Part shown: one piece after another, positions 1-5,324 of the stretch
Layout of the letters: every line of letters starts with the position of its first letter
How positions within the stretch are numbered: the first letter of the stretch is position 1
Origin: Campylobacterales bacterium
Lineage (GTDB): Bacteria > Campylobacterota > Campylobacteria > Campylobacterales > Hydrogenimonadaceae
Length of the DNA stretch: 6,211 nt
Direction: 5' to 3'
NCBI GenBank assembly: GCA_026986055.1
Contig: JALSPH010000271.1
Coordinates: 1 to 6,211 of the forward strand
Program-made: the position numbers and the translations under genes
Notes under the pieces: generated by a model
The model's input: the letters and a program-made list of their open reading frames with translations, nothing else
What the model was told of the DNA's origin: nothing
The model's database searches: none

Positions 1-859
1 TGAAAGCCTTCTCATCGGCAGCGACTCTCTTTTCGAAAAATCTCAATACTTCATCTGGGGTATAAAGTTTCGAGAGGCGTTGGGCTATCTGCAGATAATC
101 CTCTTCCGAAACCTCCATATCCTCCAAAAGAGTCTCTATAAACTCCAAAGATATTCGAGGTTTCTCCTCACCACTCTTTTTCATAGAGTCCAAAAGATGG
201 ATCAAAACGGTTATATCCACCATCTCTTTATACTTCTCTATCTGCTGCTGTGAAGCGCTCTCCACGAAACTCTTCAGAGCTTCATGCACCACTTTCTCAT
301 CGTAGCTTTCAGGCTTTCTCAGTATCTCTTCGGCACGGGTAGGCTCATTTTTCAGGAAATTGAGCCAGTTCTGCACTACGTAAGGATTCGACTTCTCCAG
401 AGATATCTTCTTCATCTCCACATACTCGCCGCGCCCTATAGCTTCGATCATCTCGAGAGCCTCTTTAACACGCTCATCGCATTCACTTTTGTCGACACCG
501 GAGAAATCTTCACATCCGGCGTCAAGCACAACACCAATCTTTCTTATCTCTTTGTCGTCGTAAGAGTGTTTTTTGGGCTCCTTGAGAATATCCCAGTATA
601 GAGCATCGGATAGTTTGGCAAGATCTCTTTCGGTGCGTCTTCTTTGCAGGTACCCTTTGAATCCGTAGTAGAGCATATGGAAAAGAGAGGCAAGATAGAG
701 AAGCGCCATAGGCACAACTATCCACACAGCTATGGGAAGGTTGACGTTGACACCCAGCAGTTCGACGGTGTAGGTGTCTTTCGTGATCATGTAGTAGACA
801 TAGCCGCCTACAGCGGCTATCAACACTATCGAAGCCAGAGTGTAACGTTTAAAGTGCAT
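1..859 (-). CDS. Uncharacterised two-helix membrane protein with large cytosolic domain (C-terminus beyond window)
   Basis: An open frame runs from an ATG at 859 to the left edge without a stop, giving 286 complete codons; the C-terminus is missing. Seen: a short basic N-terminus (MHFKR), a hydrophobic helix at about residues 7-25, a short polar loop, a second helix at about 42-66, then a basic stretch (YLQRRR, 70-75). By the positive-inside rule both ends are cytosolic. The rest, from about 76, is a charged, mostly helical soluble domain rich in Glu and Lys, with only two cysteines (116 and 127), so no obvious metal site. I recognise no enzymatic motif. The start is supported by an AGGAGGG ribosome binding site 6 nt upstream. 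It follows dksA by 15 nt and is surely co-transcribed. A membrane-protein gene occupies the same place next to dksA in C. jejuni (recalled, Cj0124c). Function unknown; the gene itself is nearly certain. Confidence 0.88.
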   Translation of the reverse strand, partial: MHFKRYTLASIVLIAAVGGYVYYMITKDTYTVELLGVNVNLPIAVWIVVPMALLYLASLFHMLYYGFKGYLQRRRTERDLAKLSDALYWDILKEPKKHSYDDKEIRKIGVVLDAGCEDFSGVDKSECDERVKEALEMIEAIGRGEYVEMKKISLEKSNPYVVQNWLNFLKNEPTRAEEILRKPESYDEKVVHEALKSFVESASQQQIEKYKEMVDITVLIHLLDSMKKSGEEKPRISLEFIETLLEDMEVSEEDYLQIAQRLSKLYTPDEVLRFFEKRVAADEKAF

Positions 860-865
860 TATAGT

Positions 866-872
866 CCCTCCT
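866..872 (-). promoter_or_regulatory. Strong ribosome binding site of the membrane-protein gene
   Basis: The minus strand reads AGGAGGG, then 6 nt, then ATG at 859. The site lies wholly in the 15-nt gap after the dksA TAA stop (875-877). It is among the best matches to the anti-Shine-Dalgarno sequence in the window, so this gene is probably translated efficiently on its own as well as by ribosomes finishing dksA. Confidence 0.8.
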
Positions 873-874
873 GA

Positions 875-1231
875 TTATGCCGGACTCTTTTCGGCGATCT
901 GCCTGCAGGCTATACAATATTTCGCAAAAGGCTTCACCTTAAGTCGCTGCATTCCTATAGGCTCTTCGCACATTTCGCAAATTCCGAAAGTACCTTTTTT
1001 TATCTTTTCAAGAGCTTCATCTATCTCTTCAAGCTCTTTTTGTTGAGATGAGAGAATCTCTTCGTTTATCATATTGTCCGTGGAGACGGATGCGAAATCT
1101 CCTTCATCCATTACGTCATGGTTTTGGTGCAGTTCGTCGAGCTCTTTGGAACTTCCTGCGATATTTTTCACTATCTGTTCGCGTCTGCTCTCCAGCATCT
1201 GCTTGAAATACTCGATATCGTTATCTCTCAA
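875..1231 (-). CDS. dksA: DksA/TraR-family RNA polymerase-binding transcription factor
   Basis: 118 residues. DksA binds RNA polymerase through its secondary channel and, with ppGpp, adjusts transcription of rRNA and amino-acid genes. Seen: a coiled-coil N-terminal half, an acidic tip DEGDFA (42-47) that keeps the D-x-x-D-x-A pattern needed for activity in E. coli DksA, a second heptad-rich helix (about 55-80), and a C-terminal zinc finger with Cys85-x2-Cys88 and Cys106-x2-Cys109. It is shorter than the 151-residue E. coli protein, mostly at the N-terminus, as is usual in Campylobacterota. The start is TTG: an in-frame TAG lies two codons upstream, the next in-frame ATG is residue 12, and GAGGAG sits 6 nt before the TTG. 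It has its own promoter at 1260-1287 and is followed within 15 nt by a membrane-protein gene. A four-Cys DksA is expected to depend on zinc (family knowledge). Confidence 0.95.
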   Translation of the reverse strand: MRDNDIEYFKQMLESRREQIVKNIAGSSKELDELHQNHDVMDEGDFASVSTDNMINEEILSSQQKELEEIDEALEKIKKGTFGICEMCEEPIGMQRLKVKPFAKYCIACRQIAEKSPA

Positions 1232-1237
1232 CTCCTA

Positions 1238-1243
1238 CTCCTC
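1238..1243 (-). promoter_or_regulatory. Ribosome binding site fixing the TTG start of dksA
   Basis: GAGGAG on the minus strand lies 6 nt before the TTG at 1231. A second GGAG abuts the TTG but is too close to act. The spacing supports TTG rather than the internal ATG at codon 12, which has no comparable site. Confidence 0.7.
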
Positions 1244-1259
1244 ACATAAAAATTATTGA

Positions 1260-1287
1260 ATTCTATCGAAATACCCTTAAATTTCAA
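1260..1287 (-). promoter_or_regulatory. Predicted sigma70-type promoter for dksA and the membrane-protein gene
   Basis: On the minus strand a TTGAAA -35 box (1282-1287) is followed by a 16-bp AT-rich spacer and a TAGAAT -10 box (1260-1265), matching the consensus at five of six positions in each box. The -10 box ends 28 nt before the dksA TTG, so the predicted transcript would have a leader of about 20 nt carrying the GAGGAG site. The spacer is one base under the 17-bp optimum. It lies in the only sizeable gap of the window. Inference from sequence only; the start of transcription is not known. Confidence 0.6.
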
Positions 1288-1300
1288 AATATGGTAACGT

Positions 1301-1318
1301 TCGACAGAAACTCTGCGA
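1301..1318 (-). other. Small bulged hairpin upstream of the dksA promoter
   Basis: On the minus strand, TCGCAGA, a GTT loop and TCTG-T-CGA can fold into a 7-bp stem with one bulged U. It is followed by AACGTTACC, not a U-run, so it is not a standard intrinsic terminator. It could be part of a weak or Rho-assisted end of the upstream transcript, or chance. Confidence 0.3.
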
Positions 1319-1324
1319 CACTCG

Positions 1325-1348
1325 ATGCCGTTATGGAAATATCGGCAT
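1325..1348 (-). other. Hairpin just after rlmH (possible 3'-end structure, no U-tract)
   Basis: ATGCCG (1325-1330) and CGGCAT (1343-1348) are perfect inverted repeats. Inside them, after one mismatch, three more base pairs close a 4-nt loop. The stem begins 4 nt beyond the rlmH TGA in the sense of transcription. What follows on the RNA is CGAGUGUCG, so the U-run of an intrinsic terminator is absent. It may stabilise the 3' end of the gltB-rlmH message or slow polymerase; full termination is not supported. Confidence 0.45.
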
Positions 1349-1352
1349 ATCG

Positions 1353-1811
1353 TCACTTATGATAAGGATGGTTGTTCAAGATTGCAAGAGCTCTGTAAAT
1401 CTGCTCGAAAAGCACCACCTTGGCCACTTTGTGGCTCATCGTAAGAGATGAGAGCGAAAGGGATGTATCGCAACGCTTTAAAAACTCTTTTGAGTGGCCA
1501 TATGCCCCGCCTATGAAAAAGGTGATTTCCGACCTCTTTCCAAGCAGGTCGGCAAAACCTTCGGTATCTACGCTTTTTCCCAAAGGGTCGAGCGCCACGG
1601 CGTACCCCTTTGCAAGCCACGGCTCCAACATCGAGGCGTAGAGCCTCTTTGACGGCTCCGCCCCGCTCTGTTGAGCTCTTGTCACTTTCGCATTGAAGAG
1701 CTCGACAGACTCTATTTTAGCGTACCTGCGGGACATCTTCGAAAAATGGTCGCAAAGCTGAGAGTAGCAGTCTCTCTCACTCTTTGAGATCGCTACGACG
1801 TTAATCTTCAT
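1353..1811 (-). CDS. rlmH: 23S rRNA pseudouridine-1915 N3-methyltransferase (RlmH)
   Basis: 152 residues, close to the 155 of E. coli RlmH. It is a SPOUT-class, knotted SAM-dependent methyltransferase that acts as a dimer on pseudouridine 1915 in helix 69 of 23S rRNA, on assembled ribosomes. Seen: the N-terminal strand MKINVVAISK; LDPLGKS (74-80); FIGGAYG (99-105), the glycine loop of the SAM-binding knot; SLSLSSLTMSH (117-127); EQIYRA (136-141); and the family's C-terminal signature NNHPYHK (146-152). The frame stays open upstream to 1859, but ATG at 1811 is chosen because family alignment begins there and GGGGAG lies 8 nt before it. The start overlaps the end of thiE by 11 nt, so translation is probably coupled. 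Last gene of the gltB-rlmH cluster. Confidence 0.95.
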   Translation of the reverse strand: MKINVVAISKSERDCYSQLCDHFSKMSRRYAKIESVELFNAKVTRAQQSGAEPSKRLYASMLEPWLAKGYAVALDPLGKSVDTEGFADLLGKRSEITFFIGGAYGHSKEFLKRCDTSLSLSSLTMSHKVAKVVLFEQIYRALAILNNHPYHK

Positions 1812-2364
1812 AGAGAGCGCTCCCCACGACGAGGTAGTCGGCATTTGAGATGACGTCATCCAACCTCACACCGCCTATGACGGCGACCGGGTGTTTTGAA
1901 AAAGAGGCAAGTCTCGATATCTTCTCCATACCTAGTACGGTAGCATCATCTTTTGTACCTGTAGCTCGGCATGCGCCAAGTCCGATATACTCTATCTCCA
2001 GATCGTTGGCCCTTAAAATCTCATCTTCGTTATGGGTCGAAAGGCCTATCCAGCCGCTTCCCACCGACCTCCTCAAAGCCTCTACCGCATCTTCAGGCTT
2101 TTTCGCATAGCGTAGAAGATCCTCCTGACCTACATGTACCCCTCCGCACAAAGGGGCAAGTTCCGGGTAGTCGTTCACTATCACCCTGCCGGGAAACAGA
2201 GAGACTACAGCCTCCAACTTCTCCCTGACGAGCTCTATATCCTCATCTTTATTGCGGTACTGCAGCAGCTTCGCCCCAAGCGTTACCGCACGCTCCACGA
2301 ATCGTTCATGGCTCCACCCTCTCTTTTGCAAAGAGCTCTCATCAAGAAGTGCGTATAGTTCCAC
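1801..2364 (-). CDS. thiE: Thiamine-phosphate synthase (ThiE/TenI family)
   Basis: 187 residues, a little shorter than usual ThiE (about 200-220). ThiE joins the pyrimidine HMP-PP and thiazole phosphate to make thiamine phosphate on a TIM barrel. Seen in order: LYALLD (3-8), first strand; QYRNK (35-39), with the Arg and Lys that hold pyrophosphate; VND (63-65); GGVHVGQED (74-82); GLSTHN (107-112), with the conserved Ser; YIGLG-x3-ATGTK (126-138), matching the GP-x-TxTK substrate loop; IGGV (163-166); and VVGSAL (179-184), the phosphate cup. These residues favour true ThiE over the tautomerase TenI, but the families are close. The GTG start shares one base with the accD TAG stop, with AGAGGG 3 nt upstream, so it is probably translated by ribosomes leaving accD. 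No other thiamine gene is in view. Function likely, not certain. Confidence 0.88.
   Translation of the reverse strand: MELYALLDESSLQKRGWSHERFVERAVTLGAKLLQYRNKDEDIELVREKLEAVVSLFPGRVIVNDYPELAPLCGGVHVGQEDLLRYAKKPEDAVEALRRSVGSGWIGLSTHNEDEILRANDLEIEYIGLGACRATGTKDDATVLGMEKISRLASFSKHPVAVIGGVRLDDVISNADYLVVGSALYED
1820..1825 (-). promoter_or_regulatory. Ribosome binding site fixing the rlmH start
   Basis: GGGGAG on the minus strand is 8 nt before the ATG at 1811 and lies inside the thiE coding region. It supports that ATG over in-frame codons up to 1859, and with the 11-nt overlap suggests re-initiation by ribosomes finishing thiE. Confidence 0.6.
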
Positions 2365-3209
2365 TAACCCTCTTTGTTAAACAGCTTCAGCAGAGTAGCT
2401 ACCGTCTCTTTCAACGCTCTTCTTGGCACCACCTTGTCTATAAGACCATGTTCCAGAAGAAATTCGGACCTTTGGAAACCTTCGGGAAGATCCGCACCTA
2501 TCGTCTGTTTTATGACACGCTGGCCGGCAAAACCTATAAGTGCGTCCGGCTCGGCTATGATGATGTCTCCAAGCATCGCGAAAGATGCGCTGACCCCTCC
2601 CATCGTAGGGTCGGTCAAAATTGAGATAAAAGGTAATTTGGCATCGTCGAGTCTGGCAAGAGCGGCACTCGTTTTGGCCATCTGCATCAAAGAGTAGGTA
2701 CTCTCCTGCATCCTCGCACCGCCGCTCGCACTTACGATGACGACACCGCATCTCTTCTCCAAAGCACGGTTCACGGCACGAACGATCTTTTCACCCTCAA
2801 CCGAACCGAGACTTCCTCCCATAAATGCAAAATCGAAAACTACAAGCTCGACAGGCTCGGACTCTATAGTGCACGAACCGCTGACTACCGAAGATGTTCG
2901 ACCGGTCTTCTTTTTGGCATCCTCGAGCCTCTTTTTGTAACTCTTCTTGTCTACGAATTTCAGAGGATCGACAGGCTCCAACCCACTGTCATGCTCTACG
3001 AAACTCCCCTCATCTGCAAGAAGCTTTATGCGCTGATCGGCCGAGAGGCGCATATGGTAACCGCACTTTGGGCATACATGGTGGTTCGCTTCTATCTCTT
3101 TGTAGTACATCAGGGCGTTGCATTTTGGACACTTTATCCAGTGTGCAGGCGCCTCTGCCGGTTTTGGATGCTCTTTGCGTATACTTTTGAAAATATTTCC
3201 GAAATTCAT
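2364..3209 (-). CDS. accD: Acetyl-CoA carboxylase carboxyltransferase subunit beta
   Basis: 281 residues, normal for bacterial AccD. With AccA it forms the carboxyltransferase that moves CO2 from biotin-BCCP to acetyl-CoA, giving malonyl-CoA, the first committed step of fatty acid synthesis, in the cytosol. Seen: an N-terminal four-cysteine zinc ribbon (Cys27-x2-Cys30 and Cys46-x2-Cys49) typical of AccD; a crotonase-fold domain with [13 protein letters not shown] (130-142), the [11 protein letters not shown] acyl-CoA site (160-170), [18 protein letters not shown] (199-216) and [10 protein letters not shown] (227-236). The ATG start is 3 nt after the upstream stop, with AAGGA 6 nt before it. 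Neighbours: a phosphatase upstream and thiE downstream, whose GTG overlaps the accD stop by 1 nt. accA, accB and accC are not in this window. Nothing in the protein looks unusual. Confidence 0.97.
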   Translation of the reverse strand: MNFGNIFKSIRKEHPKPAEAPAHWIKCPKCNALMYYKEIEANHHVCPKCGYHMRLSADQRIKLLADEGSFVEHDSGLEPVDPLKFVDKKSYKKRLEDAKKKTGRTSSVVSGSCTIESEPVELVVFDFAFMGGSLGSVEGEKIVRAVNRALEKRCGVVIVSASGGARMQESTYSLMQMAKTSAALARLDDAKLPFISILTDPTMGGVSASFAMLGDIIIAEPDALIGFAGQRVIKQTIGADLPEGFQRSEFLLEHGLIDKVVPRRALKETVATLLKLFNKEG

Positions 3210-3212
3210 TCT

Positions 3213-3935
3213 CTATCCTTCCTGCAGTGCAAGCCTCTGTAGAAACTTTAACGTTTCTCGGCTTTTTGATACGATTAGCAGTTTTTCCGTCTTAAGAATC
3301 TCCAGCCCTTCGCACATCCAAAGAGCAGCGGCAAAATCGTAGCTGCGCCTTGGACCTGCGAAGATGACGAAGTCGACGTAATGGGCGTAAGCGAGCGATA
3401 GAGCAACGGCACCCGGTGAGCGAAACTTCACCCCTTTGCCGTAAAGCTTTTGTGCGATCTTCGGGTATGCGTACGCTCTTTCCAAAACTCCGAGCCTGGA
3501 CCCCTCTCTTGCAACTACCGGCTTAAAGGAGCTACCTCCCACTTTTCCGACCATCAAAGGACCGTCCGTTTTATAAAAGAGATCTCCGTTCGCCAGATTT
3601 ACGATCACCGCCTCTTTGACGACTCCGTCTCTCTCGAGTGCAATAGATGAACCGAAATATGGAAGCCCGGAAAGTGCATTGTCGCTTCCGTCTATCGGGT
3701 CGAGGATCACCCTCTCGTTGCCCGAACCGATTATGCCGGACTCTTCCGAGTCTATGATACCGAAAGGCAAAAGCGCTTCGACATAGATCTCTTCAGCCAT
3801 TTTGTCGATACCTGCCGTCAAGTCACCTCCGGCACCTATCTCGAAATGGTCAGAAAACTCCTCTCTCCAGCCGACACATAGCCGTTCACTTATGGCTGCG
3901 GCAGCTTTTGCGGCGGCTTCGACAAAGGGTGTCAA
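3213..3935 (-). CDS. Inositol-monophosphatase-family phosphatase (substrate unknown)
   Basis: 240 residues, slightly short for the family (about 250-280). These Mg2+-dependent, Li+-sensitive enzymes hydrolyse small phosphate monoesters (inositol phosphate, fructose-1,6-bisphosphate, 3'-phosphoadenosine 5'-phosphate). Seen: GGDLTAGIDKMAEE (36-49); metal ligand Glu64 in DSEES (62-66); the signature LDPIDGSDN (78-86), with metal-binding Asp79 and Asp82; GSSIALERDG (95-104); RSPGAVALSLAYA (172-184); and Asp200 in RSYDFAAALW (197-206). Two deviations: Ser84 replaces the usual water-activating Thr of DGT, and Tyr199 replaces Trp of the WD motif; both are conservative. The signature is closer to SuhB/IMPase than to CysQ. 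The TTG start lies 2 nt after the gltD stop with only a weak GGGG upstream; no in-frame ATG occurs until residue 46, which would remove GGD. C. jejuni has a similar gene beside accD (recalled, Cj0128c). Active enzyme likely; substrate not determinable. Confidence 0.88.
   Translation of the reverse strand: MTPFVEAAAKAAAAISERLCVGWREEFSDHFEIGAGGDLTAGIDKMAEEIYVEALLPFGIIDSEESGIIGSGNERVILDPIDGSDNALSGLPYFGSSIALERDGVVKEAVIVNLANGDLFYKTDGPLMVGKVGGSSFKPVVAREGSRLGVLERAYAYPKIAQKLYGKGVKFRSPGAVALSLAYAHYVDFVIFAGPRRSYDFAAALWMCEGLEILKTEKLLIVSKSRETLKFLQRLALQEG
3216..3220 (-). promoter_or_regulatory. accD ribosome binding site inside the upstream gene
   Basis: AAGGA lies within the last codons of the phosphatase gene, 6 nt before the accD ATG at 3209. 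With only 3 nt between stop and start, accD translation is probably coupled to the upstream gene. Confidence 0.6.
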
Positions 3936-3937
3936 GG

Positions 3938-5320
3938 CTACCCCAGCAGTTTTTTGATGATGGCTTTTGCCGCCTCTCTCCCGTCATATACGGCAGTCAC
4001 GACCAGATCGGCACCTCGCCTGCAATCCCCTCCGGCATAGACCCCTTTTGTGGAGGTTTCGAAATTCTCGTCTATCTCTATTCCTCCCCACTCGTTTGTC
4101 TCTATGCCGTTTGCCGAGAGGAATTCGTAAGGAACCGGAGAGAAACCGAGAGCGAATATCACTACGTCGGCATCTACCCTGAACTCACTCCCCTCTATCT
4201 CTTTGAGCCTCTGTCTTCCGCTCTCGTCCGGTTCACCGAGAGCGGTTTTAAGCATCTCCACAGCAATTACGTGCCCATCGTCGTTGACGATAACCTGTTT
4301 CGGAGAGGCGTTAAATATGAACTCCACACCCTCCTCTTTGGCGTTCTTGTACTCCTTGCGTGATCCCGGCATATTTTTGGCGTCACGTCTATAGAGGCAC
4401 TGTACGCTTCTTGCACCTTCACGCAAAGATGTACGAACGCAGTCCATAGCCGTGTCGCCGCCGCCGATAACGACCACGCGCTTATCTTTGACATCGACAC
4501 TCTTGTCATATGGATCGCCGAAAAGCTTTTTCTGTATATTGACCAGAAGATCCATAGCCAGCATACACCCTTTGGCATTTTCGTTTGGTATACCGGCTCT
4601 TCTCTGTTTGGTGGCTCCGACACCTATGAAGACTGCATCGAAATCTTCAGTAAGCTTATCAAAAGGCATATCTTTGCCTATCTCGACATTGTAGTGTATC
4701 TTCAACCCGGCCTCTTCCATCCACTTTACACGCCTGAAAAGCACGCTCTTATCTAGCTTGAATCCCGGGATTCCATACGTAAGAAGCCCTCCGGGTCTGT
4801 CAGCTTTTTCAAATATCTCCACATCTATTCCGGCTCTAAGGAGAAAAGTGGCGGCAGAGAGCCCGGCAGGACCGGAACCTATGACAGCCACCCTCTTTCC
4901 GACCTTCTTCTCCGCAAACTTGGGAGTAAGGCCCGCTTTGAAACCGGTTTCGCTTATGAAAGTCTCTATGGGACCGATAGTTATCGCGCCGTATCCGTCG
5001 TTGAGAGTACAGTCACCTTCACAGAGTCTGTCGTGGGGGCATATTCGACCCATTATCTCCGGAAAGGGAGAGGGTTCGTTGGATAGGTTGAATGCAAGTT
5101 CCAGATCTTTGTCGGCGACCGCTTTGAGCCAGTGCGGAATGAAGTTGTGAAGAGGACACTTGTTCAGACAGTAAGGGTCGCCGCACTGAATACATCTCTC
5201 CGACTGCGAAGAGGCTTCGTTTTGGTTGTAAACTTCATATATCTCGCTGAAATCTTTTATACGTTCTACTACATTGCGTTTTTTAGGGTCGATTCTCTCG
5301 ACGAAAACAAAATTCTGCAT
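3938..5320 (-). CDS. gltD: Glutamate synthase (NADPH) small (beta) subunit
   Basis: 460 residues, close to E. coli GltD (472). It takes electrons from NAD(P)H and passes them through FAD and iron-sulphur clusters to GltB, where 2-oxoglutarate and glutamine give two glutamates. Seen: an N-terminal cluster domain with Cys43-x2-Cys46-x4-Cys51-x3-Cys55 and a second group at Cys94, Cys100, Cys104; the FAD Rossmann motif VIGSGPAG (146-153); ADRPGGLLTYGIPGFK (173-188); the NADPH motif VVVIGGGDTAMD (282-293); and a second FAD contact, YAGGDCRRGADLVVTAV (428-444). An ATG at 5338 is in frame but sits across the ribosome binding site. ATG at 5320 is preferred, with GAGGGGGAG 7 nt before it and only 4 nt after the gltB stop. 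Adjacent gltB confirms the role. The clusters imply a cytosolic, redox-linked complex. Confidence 0.97.
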   Translation of the reverse strand: MQNFVFVERIDPKKRNVVERIKDFSEIYEVYNQNEASSQSERCIQCGDPYCLNKCPLHNFIPHWLKAVADKDLELAFNLSNEPSPFPEIMGRICPHDRLCEGDCTLNDGYGAITIGPIETFISETGFKAGLTPKFAEKKVGKRVAVIGSGPAGLSAATFLLRAGIDVEIFEKADRPGGLLTYGIPGFKLDKSVLFRRVKWMEEAGLKIHYNVEIGKDMPFDKLTEDFDAVFIGVGATKQRRAGIPNENAKGCMLAMDLLVNIQKKLFGDPYDKSVDVKDKRVVVIGGGDTAMDCVRTSLREGARSVQCLYRRDAKNMPGSRKEYKNAKEEGVEFIFNASPKQVIVNDDGHVIAVEMLKTALGEPDESGRQRLKEIEGSEFRVDADVVIFALGFSPVPYEFLSANGIETNEWGGIEIDENFETSTKGVYAGGDCRRGADLVVTAVYDGREAAKAIIKKLLG

Positions 5321-5324
5321 ACTG

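Noticed and set aside
284..874. Plus-strand frames opposite the left-edge membrane-protein gene
   Set aside because: The minus-strand frame has a strong ribosome binding site, membrane helices followed by a positive-inside stretch, and continues the dksA operon. The plus-strand frames have none of these.
1325..1348. Intrinsic terminator for the gltB-rlmH operon
   Set aside because: The stem is real, but no U-run follows on the transcribed strand, so it is recorded only as a hairpin.
1815..1822. GAGCGCTC palindrome between the rlmH ribosome binding site and start codon
   Set aside because: Eight bases inside coding sequence are expected by chance, and there is no second copy or arm extension to suggest an operator.
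1812..1859. N-terminal extension of rlmH by 16 residues
   Set aside because: RlmH proteins start at the MKI strand, the extension would overlap thiE further, and the ribosome binding site at 1820-1825 points to the ATG at 1811.
3908..4363. Plus-strand open frame of 151 codons opposite the gltD 3' end and the phosphatase start
   Set aside because: It lies antisense to well-supported coding sequence, and its translation looks like a reverse-frame shadow with no family resemblance.
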